A DNA stretch of 51,885 nucleotides from Candidatus Accumulibacter meliphilus (GCA_003332265.1 QPGA01000009.1:1-51885); one strand, 5' to 3'. Positions 16,241 through 25,989 are shown, counted from the stretch's first letter. Notes: generated by a model from the letters alone, not told the origin. Translations and numbers: made by a program.

Positions 16241-16579
16241 CGTGACGGTTCCCTGGAGGCGTGTCGCCGGACAGTATAGCCAAGCGGCCACGAGAAAGAG
16301 CGGCAACTCCGCCCGCCCACCCGGCGCTGCCGCTTTTGCCGTCCGGGAAGCACTCCCATACCAAGCACGCTGCATCGCTCCGCCGTGAATCAAGGACAAC
16401 GGCCATGGCTCGCCACACGCCCACCGGCGGGCGCGGCCAAACCGATCACCAGGATAATCGCCACAAGCTGCGCGCCGGCACCCCGAACGCACGACACGGT
16501 GAGCACAGCCACGCAGCGTCGCCAACACGCGAGCAACATGTTCGCCACGACAAACCGACCACGCCAGCAGCACCACTAG
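16241..16579. other. Leader of target gene 2 and unassigned sequence
   Basis: The ~40 bp next to the gene match the leader and -10 region of target gene 1. The remaining ~300 bp have no recognisable gene; the sequence just before 16554 is the left edge of the DUF559 tandem array. Confidence 0.5.
16273..16278 (-). promoter_or_regulatory. -10 box shared by both DGR target genes, copy 2
   Basis: TATACT on the minus strand, 32 bp before the start of target gene 2, within a block conserved with the upstream region of target gene 1. Confidence 0.45.
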
Positions 16580-16627
16580 CCCCTCGCCCCTCGTGGGAGA
16601 GGGGTTGGGGAGAGGGGGAGAAAGCCA

Positions 16628-17011
16628 ATGCCCAAGCACGACTTCGTCAAATCCCTGCGCCAGAACATGACCGACGCCGAAAGTCTCCTCTGGCGCCACC
16701 TGCGAGCGCATCGCCTGGGCGGCGTGAAATTCAGGCGCCAGCAAGCGATTGGCCCGTACGTCGTCGATTTCGTGCATTTCGGTGCTCGTGTCGTCGTAGA
16801 AGCGGACGGCGGACAGCACAATGAATCGCTGGCCGACGAGAAACGCGATGCCTGGTTGACGGCTCAGGGATTCCGAATAATGCGCTTCTGGAACAACGAC
16901 ATACTGAATGACACTGCGGCGGTTCTGGAGGTGGTGATGGCGGAAGTGGAACGTGGCTCCCCCTCTCCCCCAGCCCCTCCCCCGCAAGGGGGGAGGGGAG
17001 CAGGCAGGTGA
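16628..17011 (+). CDS. DUF559 (Vsr-like) endonuclease-domain protein, copy 1
   Basis: 127 residues. The DUF559 domain has a PD-(D/E)XK fold related to very-short-patch-repair nucleases. Visible motifs are LWRHLRAHRLGGVKFRRQ, then YVVDFVHF with the acidic Asp, VVVEADGGQH and the terminal RFWNNDIL. The C-terminal Pro/Gly-rich tail (SPSPPAPPPQGGRG) is encoded by the GC-rich intergenic repeat and is probably not part of the domain. Function is unknown; the neighbourhood (DGR, hsdR, Fic) suggests an accessory or defence context. Confidence 0.8.
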   Translation: MPKHDFVKSLRQNMTDAESLLWRHLRAHRLGGVKFRRQQAIGPYVVDFVHFGARVVVEADGGQHNESLADEKRDAWLTAQGFRIMRFWNNDILNDTAAVLEVVMAEVERGSPSPPAPPPQGGRGAGR

Positions 17012-17029
17012 ATGGCCGCACTGCCGACA

Positions 17030-17130
17030 ACGGCGGGCGCGATGGCCTGGCCGTGCCCTGGTTGACTATCTGCCCGGCACAGGCGATGCCCCTGCTGTCG
17101 CCCTGCCTCGCGGCACGCGCGCGGACCAGA
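17030..17130 (+). repeat. ~100-bp dispersed repeat, copy 2
   Basis: Nearly identical to 12485-12586 and 17622-17723, with one base missing in the GGTTTGAC segment. It lies between two DUF559 copies in the tandem unit. Confidence 0.8.
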
Positions 17131-17219
17131 TTGGCGACGCAGTAACCCGACCACGCCGATAGCACCACTAGCCCCTCTCCCCTCGTGGGAGAGGGGTTGG
17201 GGAGAGGGGGAGAAAACCA

Positions 17220-17603
17220 ATGCCCAAGCACGACTTCGTCAAATCCCTGCGCCAAAACATGACCGACGCCGAAAGTCTCCTCTGGCGCCACCTGCGAGCG
17301 CATCGCCTGGGCGGCGTGAAATTCAGGCGCCAGCAAGCGATTGGCCCGTACGTCGTCGATTTCGTGCATTTCGGTGCTCGTGTCGTCGTAGAAGCGGACG
17401 GCGGACAGCACAATGAATCACTGGCCGACGAGAAACGCGATGCCTGGTTGACGGCTCAGGGATTCCGAATAATGCGCTTCTGGAACAACGACATACTGAA
17501 TGACACTGCGGCGGTTCTGGAGGCGGTGATGGCGGAAGTTGAACGTGCTTCCCCCTCTCCCCCAACCCCTCCCCCACAAGGGGGGAGGGGAGCAGGCGGG
17601 TAA
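17220..17603 (+). CDS. DUF559 (Vsr-like) endonuclease-domain protein, copy 2
   Basis: 127 residues, almost identical to copy 1 (few changes, mostly synonymous or in the low-complexity tail, e.g. AVLEV to AVLEA). The catalytic-type residues are retained, so it could be active. It is the second unit of the tandem array; the near identity argues for a recent duplication or gene conversion. Confidence 0.8.
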   Translation: MPKHDFVKSLRQNMTDAESLLWRHLRAHRLGGVKFRRQQAIGPYVVDFVHFGARVVVEADGGQHNESLADEKRDAWLTAQGFRIMRFWNNDILNDTAAVLEAVMAEVERASPSPPTPPPQGGRGAGG

Positions 17604-17621
17604 ATGGCCGCACTGCCGACA

Positions 17622-17723
17622 ACGGCGGGCACAATGGCCTGGCCGTGCCCTGGTTTGACTATCTGCCCGGCGCAGGCGATGCCCCTGCTGTCGCCCTGCC
17701 TCGCGGCATGCGCACGGACCAGA
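17622..17723 (+). repeat. ~100-bp dispersed repeat, copy 3
   Basis: Third copy of the block seen at 12485 and 17030; closest to copy 1 in sequence (GGTTTGAC and GGCATGCGC retained). Confidence 0.8.
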
Positions 17724-17810
17724 TTGGCAGCAGTAAACCGACCACGCCGGAAGCACCACTAGCCCCTCTCCCCTCGTGGGAGAGGGGTTGGGGAGAGGGG
17801 GACAAAACCA

Positions 17811-17826
17811 ATGCCCAAGCACGAAT
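17811..17826 (+). pseudogene. DUF559 gene copy 3, truncated after about five codons
   Basis: ATGCCCAAGCACGA is identical to the start of the two full copies and lies 591 bp after copy 2. The sequence then switches at GAATTC to hsdR-like sequence on the other strand. Confidence 0.8.
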
Positions 17827-19352
17827 TCTGAAATACCGAGCTGTGCGCCTCGTCGATGATGATCAGATCGAAATGGCCGGCGCCGAAGCGACGCTGGCCG
17901 CCCGCCGTTCCCGTACTTCCCCCTTCACGCCCTCCGCGCCCACTGCGCTCCACCGCAATCTCGTCGATCAGCCCCATCATCGTCGGATAGGTCGAGACGA
18001 AGACGCGCCCGTCGGCGTACCTGTCGGTGACCAGATTCACCGGCGACGCGTCGGGCAGGTGATGCTTGAAGGCGTTGACCGCCTGCCTGACCAGCGCCAC
18101 GCGGTCGGCGAGAAAGAGCACGCGCTTGACCCAGTTGCTGCGCATCAGCAGGTCGCAGAGGGCGATCACCGTGCGCGTCTTGCCGGCGCCGGTGGCCATC
18201 ACCAGCAGCGCCTTGCGCTCGTGGTCGCGCTCGAAGCTTTCGGCGACGCGGCGGATGCTGCGCTTATGGTAAAAGGCGCCCGGCGATCGCCTCGTCGATT
18301 GCCGCCGCAGCCAGTGGCTTGCGCAGGCTGCGGCGCTGCATCAGCCACGCCAGCTCGTCCTTCTTGCCGAAGCCCTGCACCGCGCGCGGCGGGTCGTTGC
18401 TGTCGTCCCACAGCCAGTGCTCGTAGCCGTTCGAGTAATAGATCAGCGGCCGCTGGCCGAACTGCCGTTCCAGGCAGTCGGCGTAGGGCCGCGCCTGCTG
18501 CTGGCCGACGCGCGCATCGCGACGCGTACGCTTGGCTTCGACAACCGCCAGCGGCTTGCCGTCGTCGCCCCACAGCACGTAATCGACGAAGCCCCTGCCC
18601 TCACTGCTGGGCATGCCGCCGACCTCGAACTCGCGCGACGCGGGCCGGCCCGGCTGCGGATCGAGCAGCCAGCCGGCTTCCTTGAGCAGCAGGTCGATGA
18701 AAAAGTGGCGCGTTTCGTCTTCCGAATAGTCGTGCGTATCGGCCTCGGCCGCTGCCGCCCGTCTGGCGGCGGCGACTTCGGCACGCAGCCGCGTCAGCTC
18801 GTCGTCGAGCGCGGCCTTGTCGGCGTGCACCTGCGCGAGCGCCTCGTCGCGCTCGCGCAACTCGGCTTCGAGCCGCTGCAGGGCTGCGGCGCTTTGCGCT
18901 GGAGCCGGCGCCGGCATGGCTGAGGAGTTCGGCAGCGCGGCGGCGTCGAAAGCCAGCCCCGGCGCCAGCCGCGCCACGCGGCCATAAGTGCGTGCCAGCC
19001 AGAAAGCGACATGGAACAGCTCGCGCACGGCGACCAGCGCATCTTCGCTCGGCATCGCGCGCGGGCCATGGACGGCGCGGTTGCCGAGAGCCACGATCAC
19101 CCGCGCCTTGCTGAATACCGCCTCGCCGGCCGCCTGCTTGAAACTCGGCTCGTGGATCAGCGCCGAGATCCGGTTCTGGTACGGCAGCTTGAGGGCGGGG
19201 TCGTGCTTGTAGGCCCAGGCCAGCGCCAGTTCGAGCGAGCGGCGGGCGTAGAAACAGGCGCTGCGCGGGTCGGCGTGCGCCGCCGCTTCGGCGCGTGTGG
19301 CGGCGTCGAACACCGCCGGCCATTCGCGATCAAGGAAGGAGAACGGGCTCAC
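17827..19352 (-). pseudogene. Type I restriction HsdR-like gene, frameshifted and 3'-truncated
   Basis: The first 358 or so residues (from ATG 19352) hold a DUF4145 domain (YARRSLELALAW), a coiled coil, and an HsdR_N nuclease core (FVDYVLWGDDGKPLAVVEAKR). A single extra G in the GGG near 18284 shifts the frame and gives a stop at 18264. In the other frame the protein continues as AFYHKRSIRRVAESF, then Walker A MATGAGKT and IIIDEAH, before being cut at the DUF559 repeat. The helicase second half and any hsdM/hsdS are missing, so it cannot encode a working restriction enzyme. Confidence 0.85.
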
Positions 19353-19373
19353 GGCGGCTTCACCCCGTTCGTT

Positions 19374-20543
19374 TCAGGCCGCGGCTGGCGGCAACTCGGC
19401 GTTCAACAATTCGACGTAGCGCCGGTAGCTGAACACCCGTCCGCGCTGGCGTTGCGTCAGCTCGGTGACGATGCCGAGCGCGCTCAAGTGAGCAAGCGAT
19501 TTGTTCACCGTCGCTGCCGTCAGCCCGGCGGTCCTGACCAGCGCCGCTGCTGTGCTCAGTGGCTGGCGCTGCAACGCCTGATGCACTGCCAGCGCGGAGG
19601 CCGCTGCACGGCCAAGCGTCGCGATGCGGTCGCGGTCCGCGTTCACCAGCGCCAGCAGCGCATGCGCCGTCACCACCGCCTGCGTCGCACTCGCCTGCAC
19701 GCCCTCGGCGAAGAAATCGAGCCAGCGCTCCCAGTCACCGCGCAGGCGCACCTCGTTCAACAGCTCGTAATACAGCGAGCGATGTGTCTTGAAGAACAGG
19801 CTGGGGTAGAGCAGCGGCTCGCGCAAGACGCCATCGGCGACCAGTTGCAAGACGATCAGCAGCCGCCCGATGCGGCCGTTTCCGTCGAGAAAGGGGTGGA
19901 TGGTCTCGAACTGCACGTGCGCCAGCGCCGCCTTGAGCAGTGGCGAAGTCGCCTCCGGCTGGTCGTTGAGAAAACGCTCGAAAGCAGCGAGACACGCCGG
20001 CAGCTCGCCTGCCGGCGGCGGCACGAAGGCCGCATTGCCAGGCCGCGTGCCGCCGATCCACACCGCCGAGCTACGGAACTCGCCGGGAGCCTTGCCGCGC
20101 CCGCGCGGATGGTCGAGCAGCACCGCGTGCACTTCGCAAAGCAGGCGGCCGCACAGTGGCAAGCCGCCGCGCAGCAAGGCCAGCCCGCGCTCCAGCGCCG
20201 CAACGTAGCGACTGACCTCATGCGCATCGTCGAGCGGCACGCCGGGCTGCTCGTCGATCTCGAAAAGCAGCAGGTCGGCGAGCGACGACTGCGTACCCTC
20301 GATCTGCGAGGAGAGCACGGCTTCCTTGCGTACAAAGCTGTAGAGCAACAGAGCGGCGTTGGGCAGCAGCGCAGTAATCGCATCGAGCCGCCCGAGCGCC
20401 ACCAGCGCGTCGTCGAAGCGCCGCCGCAACGCCGGCGTCCACGCCAGCGGCGGCTGCGGCGGCAGCGCTGCCGGGACGAAGGACTGGTAGGGCTCGTCGG
20501 CCGTCGAAACGGTGACGTACTGGCCGGGCGGCGGTCGGTGCAT
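19374..20543 (-). CDS. Fic family protein with C-terminal winged helix
   Basis: 389 residues. The Fic core motif HPFLDGNGRIGR is intact, so AMP- or other nucleotide transfer to a target protein is expected. The N-terminal SSQIEGTQSS fits the (S/T)xxxE(G/N) inhibitory helix of class II Fic proteins, which keeps the enzyme autoinhibited. A winged-helix-like end (TAATVNKSLAHLSALGIV) suggests DNA binding or autoregulation. The gene starts two bases from the end of a structured repeat and has no visible ribosome binding site. It lies 21 bp downstream, in the same direction as the hsdR remnant, which it precedes in transcription. Confidence 0.85.
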   Translation of the reverse strand: MHRPPPGQYVTVSTADEPYQSFVPAALPPQPPLAWTPALRRRFDDALVALGRLDAITALLPNAALLLYSFVRKEAVLSSQIEGTQSSLADLLLFEIDEQPGVPLDDAHEVSRYVAALERGLALLRGGLPLCGRLLCEVHAVLLDHPRGRGKAPGEFRSSAVWIGGTRPGNAAFVPPPAGELPACLAAFERFLNDQPEATSPLLKAALAHVQFETIHPFLDGNGRIGRLLIVLQLVADGVLREPLLYPSLFFKTHRSLYYELLNEVRLRGDWERWLDFFAEGVQASATQAVVTAHALLALVNADRDRIATLGRAAASALAVHQALQRQPLSTAAALVRTAGLTAATVNKSLAHLSALGIVTELTQRQRGRVFSYRRYVELLNAELPPAAA

Positions 20544-20547
20544 TACT

Positions 20548-20666
20548 GTGAAAGTCGCCTACGCGACTCACGAATCGCCCTTCTCCCCCTGCGGGAAAAG
20601 GGTCTGGGGAAGAGGGGGGCAGTCATGACTTTCATGATCCGGTGTATCTCGACTGTCATGACCGTT
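20548..20666 (+). repeat. ~120-bp structured dispersed repeat, copy 2
   Basis: GTGAAAGTCGCCTACGCGAC, CCCTTCTCCCCCTGCGGG, AGTCATGACTTTCATGAT and TGTCATGACCGTT in the same order as the other copies. It abuts the start codon of fic and would form part of its leader. Confidence 0.9.
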
Positions 20667-20897
20667 TGCGCGAACCTGAAATAAGCGTTGCCGTTATTTT
20701 AGGATGTGGGGGGAAAATAAAACAGGGCGATTTCTGCTTGCGGCTTACAGATCTACAGCTCGCCGCGAAAAGCGCGGTGCTGGAGGGAGGCGAAGAGAGC
20801 GTCGATTGCGACGCGTACCCGTAACGACCGTCGCCTTGACGCCGTGCACTTCGACCACCCGCGCCAGCATCGCAAGCTCGAGGCGGCACGCTCCTCC
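20667..20897. other. Degraded sequence upstream of a toxin-antitoxin remnant
   Basis: No intact gene. It may contain remains of the 5' part of the antitoxin below, but the frame is not recoverable. Confidence 0.4.
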
Positions 20898-20981
20898 ATG
20901 GAAGCCGGCGCCGGACAGTCGAATGATGAGGTTGAGGCCGAGCTTGCTGCACGGCGAGCCAGCGTGACCAGCCAGAAGTAA
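20898..20981 (+). pseudogene. Antitoxin C-terminal remnant (ParD/RHH-like)
   Basis: 27 codons ending SNDEVEAELAARRA-type, typical of the C-terminal end of ParD-like antitoxins. The DNA-binding N-terminus is absent. Directly upstream of the toxin remnant, in the usual antitoxin-toxin order. Confidence 0.5.
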
Positions 20982-20992
20982 AAGTCAGCTGG

Positions 20993-21262
20993 ATGACAGA
21001 GGCGTAACAGGACCGCGCCGACGTGTGGAACTACATCGCGAAGGAAAACCCGCGAGCGGCCGTGCAAATCGACCAGTTGTTCAGCGACGCGGCCGCCAGG
21101 CTGGCCGAATATCCACATCTGGGCCGGCCGGACAGAATTTCCGGCACCCGCGAGCCGATCCCTCACGACAGCTATCGCCTTGGGTACGAGGTCGCCGGCG
21201 AGACCTTCTGGAGCCTCGCGCTGGTCCATACCTCCAGGCGGTGGCCGCCTGAGCGCAAGTGA
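20993..21262 (+). pseudogene. ParE/RelE-family toxin with an in-frame stop near its start
   Basis: From 21008 the sequence reads QDRADVWNYIAKENPRAA and continues through LAEYPHLGRPDR and LVHTSRRWPP, a near-complete ParE/RelE fold. The expected N-terminus (KVSWMTEA) lies in the same frame but is separated by TAA at 21005-21007. A GTG at 21023 could start a shortened 79-residue form lacking the first strand. Probably inactive, consistent with the eroded antitoxin. Confidence 0.7.
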
Positions 21263-21418
21263 GGAAATCGGGGTCGTATTTTCGCCTGGCCGAAGGGCGC
21301 CACACCACCCAGGCCGATCAAAGTGGCATCTCTCACGCCGTCAATCAACGCCAGAATCGCCCGCCAGGCAGCTTCGCCCAGGCCTTCTGTCACTGCACTG
21401 ACTTCTGGACCCGGCAGC
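21263..21418. other. Unassigned sequence
   Basis: No recognisable gene or repeat between the toxin remnant and the sapC remnant. Confidence 0.4.
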
Positions 21419-21908
21419 TCAGTTGAGCTTGGCACCGGCATCAGCAGAAGCATTGTTCTTCCCCGCCGCTGCGTCGGCCTTGTCTGCCTTCCTGGCTTTC
21501 TCGGCTTTCTCGGCTTGCTCGGCTTTCTCGGCTTTCTCGGCTTTGCCTGACGTGCCGCCTTGGTCGGCTGCCTGGCTGGTCGGCTCGCTGCCGGGCGACT
21601 GATCGCCAGCACTGGTGGCGCCGCCGACCCTCAGGCGGTCCTTGACGGCGTTGAAGTTGCGCAGGGCCTACAAGTGCAGGTAGATCAGCTCCAGTTCATC
21701 GCTGACCGCCAAGGCGTGCAACTTTTCCGCCGGCAAGGCCTTCAGACGCTTGCGGTCAACCGCCAGGAAGCCGCTCAGCGCGAGCTTCTCGCCGCTGGGC
21801 AGCGTGAACCGTGCCTGCATCGGCTCCAGCAAGCTTCGACCGAGCACGTGCCGTGCCGAGCATTGGAGACCGGAACGGCAGTTTCGTAGATGAGCAACTG
21901 GGTGGCAT
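21419..21908 (-). pseudogene. SapC family protein, internally deleted and with a premature stop
   Basis: The start is recognisable: ATG 21908 gives MATQLLIYETAVPVSNARHG, the usual SapC opening. Within 25 codons it jumps, out of frame, to the C-terminal part (LLEPMQARFTL, LSGFLAVDRKRLKALPAE, SDELELIYLHL), so roughly 140 central residues are missing. A TAG at 21668-21670 then interrupts the frame, which continues as ALRNFNAVKDRL and a low-complexity AEKAEK tail to 21419. Intact SapC proteins are about 240 residues and linked to surface layers. Confidence 0.7.
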
Positions 21909-22341
21909 GCAAGAGATCCCCTTATTGAATGATCGTGAATTGGAAAGCAGGCGCAACGGACGGAGGTTCGGACGGCTACTGAGCTGCCGCGCAACATCGA
22001 CCGGAAGGCGCACAGCTTTTGCCTGTTCTCGCATTTTCGTATCGTGGTCCGGCATTCTTCTATCGGGTGCTGGCCACCACCGCTGCCCACACGCTTGCGC
22101 CTCAGCAAATGCTGCAGCCGTCGATTGCCGGCACCGGGGACCCGAAAATAGAGCTTTCCTGCCGGCTCGCCAATGACCGAACGCTCAGAGCTCGGGCCGC
22201 CCGCATCGCGGCGACGCGGCCACCACGCAGCGTCGGTTTTGCTGGCTCGCTGGAACAGCCGGCGAGCGAAGGCGCTCTTTACGGTACACTTTGCAGCTCG
22301 CGCAAATTGCCCGAAACAACCCCAGAAGATAGCCGATTTCG
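21909..22341. other. Intergenic region upstream of mutS
   Basis: No gene is recognised in 433 bp. A possible mutS -10 box TACACT lies at 22285-22290, without a clear -35 box. Confidence 0.4.
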
Positions 22342-24921
22342 ATGAGCAAACAAGACCTGTCCGCGCACACCCCGATGATGCAGCAGTACCTGCGCATCAA
22401 GGCGCAGCATCCCGGCTTGCTGATGTTCTACCGCATGGGCGACTTCTACGAGTTGTTCTTCGACGACGCGGAAAAGGCGGCGCGCTTGCTGGACATCACG
22501 CTGACGACGCGCGGACAGTCGGCCGGGCAGCCGATCCGCATGGCGGGAGTGCCGTATCACGCGGTCGAGCAGTATTTGGCGAAGCTGGTGCGGCTGGGCG
22601 AATCGGTGGTGATCTGCGAGCAGATCGGCGACCCGGCGACGAGCAAGGGCCCGGTCGAACGTGCGGTGGCGCGCATCGTCACCCCGGGAACGCTGACCGA
22701 CGCGGCGCTACTCGATGAGAAGCGCGACACGCTACTGCTCGCGGTGTCGATGACGCGGCAGCTCGCCGGGCTGGCGTGGATCAATCTGGCGAGTGGCGAG
22801 TTCCGCGTCTGCGAAGTCGCGCCGCCGAAGCTGGCTGCTACCCTGGAGCGCATTCGCCCGGCCGAGATCGTCGTCCCCGAGAGCCTGACAACAGACTTCA
22901 CGGCCGACGCGGCGCTCACCCGTCGGCCGGACTGGCACTTCGACGTCGAGGCGGCGGGCCGCGAGCTGCGCACCCATTTCGGCACCACGTCGCTGGCCGG
23001 CTTCGGCACCGACGGCCTGCGGCCGGCGATTGCCGCTGCCGGCGCGCTGCTGCGCTACGCGCAGGCGACGCAGGCGCGCGCCCTGCCGCACCTGCAAGCC
23101 CTGATCGTCGAACGGGACGCGACTTATCTGGGCCTGGACACCGCCACCCGGCGCAACCTGGAACTGACCGAAACCCTGCGCGGCCAGCCGGCGCCGACGC
23201 TGTGCAGCCTGCTCGACAACTGCAGCAGCGCCATGGGCTCGCGGCTGCTGCGGCATGCGCTGCACCACCCCTTGCGCGATCCGGCGATCCCGACCGCCCG
23301 ACACGCGGCAGTCGCCATGCTGCTCGACGACGAGGAGTCCACGCTGCGTGCGCTGCGCCAGAGTTTGCGCGGCGTTGCCGACATCGAACGCATCGCCGGG
23401 CGCATCGCGCTGTACAGCGCACGGCCGCGCGACCTGTCGAGTCTGCGCGACAGCCTTCAGCAACTTGAAGCCCTGCGCGCTCCGCTGCGTGACAGCGCGG
23501 CGCCGCTGCTCGCCGAGCTGCATGCACAGCTGGCGACGCCGCTGGCCGCGCTCGAACTGCTGCAGCGGGCGATCCTGCCCGAACCGGCGAGCCTGCTCCG
23601 CGACGGCGGCGTCATCGCCAGCGGCTTCGACGCCGAGCTTGACGAGCTGCGCGCGCTCAACGACAACTGCGGCACTTTCCTGCTCGCACTCGAAGCGCGC
23701 GAACGCGAGCGTACGGGTATCGCCAACCTCAAGGTCGAGTACAACCGCGTGCATGGCTTCTTCATCGAAGTGAGCAACGCGCAGGCCACCAAGGTGCCCG
23801 ACGATTACCGGCGCCGGCAGACGCTGAAGAACGCCGAACGCTATCTGACGCCCGAGCTGAAGGCTTTCGAGGACAAGGCGCTGTCGGCCAAGGATCGTTC
23901 GCTGGCGCGCGAAAAGCTGCTCTACGACGCCGTTCTGGCCGAGCTGCAATGCGAGCTGCCGCGCCTGCAGCAGATCGCCCAGGCGGTCGCTTACCTTGAT
24001 CTGCTGGCCGCTTTCGCCGACAGCGCGCAGCGGCACAACTACTGCCGGCCGCTGTTTTCGTCCGAGCCGGGCTTGTCGATCGAGGGCGGCCGCCACCCGG
24101 TCGTCGAAGACCAGCTCCCCGGTGGCGCCAGCTTCATCGCCAATGACACGCGTCTCGGCGACGGGCGCCGGCTGCTGCTGATCACGGGCCCGAACATGGG
24201 CGGCAAGTCGACCTATATGCGGCAGACGGCGCTGATCGCCCTGCTCGCCCACGTCGGCAGCTATGTGCCCGCCAGCAGCGCCGTTCTCGGGCCGCTCGAC
24301 CAGATCTTCACGCGCATCGGTGCGGCCGACGACCTGGCCGCCGGCCGCTCGACGTTCATGGTCGAAATGACCGAGTCGGCGGCGATTCTGCATCACGCGA
24401 CAGAGCGCAGCCTGGTGCTGATGGACGAAGTCGGGCGTGGCACTTCGACCTTCGACGGCATGGCGCTGGCTTTTGCGATCTGCCGCCACCTGCTCGAGAA
24501 GAACCGCTGCCTGACGCTGTTCGCCACGCACTACTTCGAGCTGACGCTGCTCGCCAACGAATACGGCGACCTGGCGAATGTCCATCTCGGCGCCGTCGAA
24601 CATGGCGAACGCATCGTCTTCCTGCACGCGGTCGAGGAAGGCCCGGCCAGCCAGAGCTACGGCATCCAGGTCGCGGCGCTGGCCGGCATTCCGTCGCCGG
24701 TGCTGAGAGCGGCGCGGCGGCAGTTGCGCGAGTTCGAGCAACGCGCGTCGATCAACCCCCTGCAACCTGATCTCTTCGCGAGCGCACTGGCCAACGCCGC
24801 CGACGCCAGCGAGCCGGCCATCGACCCGGCGCTCGAACGGCTACGCAGCGTCGATCCCGATCAATTGACTCCGCGCGAAGCCCTCGACGCGCTCTACGAA
24901 CTGAAAGCGCTGCTCCAATGA
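22342..24921 (+). CDS. mutS: DNA mismatch repair protein MutS
   Basis: 859 residues, normal length. The mismatch-binding domain has [16 protein letters not shown] with the Phe-x-Glu intercalation motif. The ATPase has Walker [15 protein letters not shown], then FMVEMTE and [12 protein letters not shown] with the Walker B acid, and the composite-site segment LFATHYFEL. It recognises base mismatches and recruits MutL. Its stop overlaps the next start (ATGA), suggesting co-translation with the downstream gene. Confidence 0.98.
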   Translation: MSKQDLSAHTPMMQQYLRIKAQHPGLLMFYRMGDFYELFFDDAEKAARLLDITLTTRGQSAGQPIRMAGVPYHAVEQYLAKLVRLGESVVICEQIGDPATSKGPVERAVARIVTPGTLTDAALLDEKRDTLLLAVSMTRQLAGLAWINLASGEFRVCEVAPPKLAATLERIRPAEIVVPESLTTDFTADAALTRRPDWHFDVEAAGRELRTHFGTTSLAGFGTDGLRPAIAAAGALLRYAQATQARALPHLQALIVERDATYLGLDTATRRNLELTETLRGQPAPTLCSLLDNCSSAMGSRLLRHALHHPLRDPAIPTARHAAVAMLLDDEESTLRALRQSLRGVADIERIAGRIALYSARPRDLSSLRDSLQQLEALRAPLRDSAAPLLAELHAQLATPLAALELLQRAILPEPASLLRDGGVIASGFDAELDELRALNDNCGTFLLALEARERERTGIANLKVEYNRVHGFFIEVSNAQATKVPDDYRRRQTLKNAERYLTPELKAFEDKALSAKDRSLAREKLLYDAVLAELQCELPRLQQIAQAVAYLDLLAAFADSAQRHNYCRPLFSSEPGLSIEGGRHPVVEDQLPGGASFIANDTRLGDGRRLLLITGPNMGGKSTYMRQTALIALLAHVGSYVPASSAVLGPLDQIFTRIGAADDLAAGRSTFMVEMTESAAILHHATERSLVLMDEVGRGTSTFDGMALAFAICRHLLEKNRCLTLFATHYFELTLLANEYGDLANVHLGAVEHGERIVFLHAVEEGPASQSYGIQVAALAGIPSPVLRAARRQLREFEQRASINPLQPDLFASALANAADASEPAIDPALERLRSVDPDQLTPREALDALYELKALLQ

Positions 24922-25883
24922 AAACGATTACGGCCACGACCGGGGTTCTGCTGGGCACTCTCGGCCTGCTGCTGGCAAGCGGCTTGCATGCCGAGACCTG
25001 GCGTTTCGCGGTCATCGGCGACGTCCCCTACAACAGCTACGAAGAACGTCAGCTACCCGTAATGCTCGACGACATCGCCGCCGAACACCCGCAGTTCATT
25101 GTTCACGCCGGCGACTTCAAGGCCAGCCGGATGCCCTGCAGCGATGCGCTTTTCCGGGACCGCCGGGCACTCTTCGACGCTTCGCGCGTGCCGCTGATCT
25201 ACGTCCCCGGCGACAACGAATGGACCGACTGCCACCTGATGACTGCCGGTGACTTCGATCCCCTGGAGCGCTTGCAGAAACTGCGCGAGCTGTTCTTCGC
25301 CACGCCGCGCTCGCTCGGCCAGCAGGCGCTGGCGGTCGAACAACAGCCTGGCGCCTATCCGGAGCAGCTGCGCTGGCGCCTCGGGCCGGTGCTCTTCGTA
25401 TCGCTCAACGTGCCGGGGTCGAACAACAATTTCGGCCATCGGAAAACCCCCAGCCCGGAGTATCTCGCTCGCCACCCGGCGGTCATCGAATGGCTGGAAC
25501 AGGGCTTTGCCGCCGCCAGGCGCGAGAAGGCCGCCGGCCTGGTAATCGTCATGCAGGCCAACCCCGGCTTCAAGCACGCGGTCGCCGGCCTGACGCATAG
25601 CGGCTACCGCCAGTTGCTCGAAACCCTGCGTCGCGAAACCCTCGCCTTTCCCGGCCAGGTGCTGCTCATTCACGGCGACACGCACTGGCAGCGGATCGAC
25701 AAGCCACTGCGCGACACGAGCGGCACAAGCAACCATTCCGGGGATGCCGACAATCAGCCAATCGCCAACTTCACTCGCCTGGAGACTTTTGGCTACCCGC
25801 TGCTCGGCTGGGTCAAGGTCATCGTCGATAGCGAGAACCCGCAACTTTTCCGCTTCGAGGTGCATGCGCACCGCGCTCACTGA
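24918..25883 (+). CDS. Exported metallophosphoesterase-like protein
   Basis: 321 residues with a signal peptide cleaved near LHA-ETW (residue ~25). Calcineurin-like phosphoesterase motifs are visible in order: [21 protein letters not shown] and HGDTHWQ, which would bind two metals. Substrate is unknown. Overlaps mutS by four bases, an unusual partner for a repair gene; likely a local arrangement and not a functional link. Confidence 0.8.
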   Translation: MKTITATTGVLLGTLGLLLASGLHAETWRFAVIGDVPYNSYEERQLPVMLDDIAAEHPQFIVHAGDFKASRMPCSDALFRDRRALFDASRVPLIYVPGDNEWTDCHLMTAGDFDPLERLQKLRELFFATPRSLGQQALAVEQQPGAYPEQLRWRLGPVLFVSLNVPGSNNNFGHRKTPSPEYLARHPAVIEWLEQGFAAARREKAAGLVIVMQANPGFKHAVAGLTHSGYRQLLETLRRETLAFPGQVLLIHGDTHWQRIDKPLRDTSGTSNHSGDADNQPIANFTRLETFGYPLLGWVKVIVDSENPQLFRFEVHAHRAH

Positions 25884-25989
25884 ACCTGCCACCGGGCAGA
25901 GTGCGGCAGAACTCGGTAAAAGCACGCACAAGTGCATCGACAGGCATGCCGCCAGGCCCTAGACTTGCGCAGACATTCAAGCGGAGCGG

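Larger units (their letters stand above)
16554..17826 (+). repeat. Tandem array of ~592-bp units carrying DUF559 genes
   Basis: Unit 1 spans about 16554-17145, unit 2 17146-17736 and a truncated unit 3 17737-17826. Each full unit contains a GC-rich hairpin, a DUF559 gene, an inverted GC-rich hairpin and the ~100-bp repeat. Units 1 and 2 differ by only a few bases, which indicates recent duplication. Unit 3 stops about 15 bases into its DUF559 gene, exactly where an hsdR remnant begins. Confidence 0.9.

Noticed and set aside
16241-16987. N-terminal extension of target protein 2 to 16987
   Set aside because: The extension overlaps DUF559 copy 1 on the other strand, has no counterpart in target 1, and the shared leader and -10 box lie inside it.
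16554-17826. CRISPR array
   Set aside because: The repeats are ~592-bp gene-containing tandem units, not short repeats with unique spacers.
17811-17830. GAATTC junction as a cloning chimera
   Set aside because: An EcoRI site at a junction is suspicious but one occurrence is not evidence; decay at a repeat boundary explains it equally well. Left open for re-sequencing.
22732-24765. 677-codon open frame antisense to mutS
   Set aside because: No domain and no ribosome binding site; mutS is full length and unmistakable.
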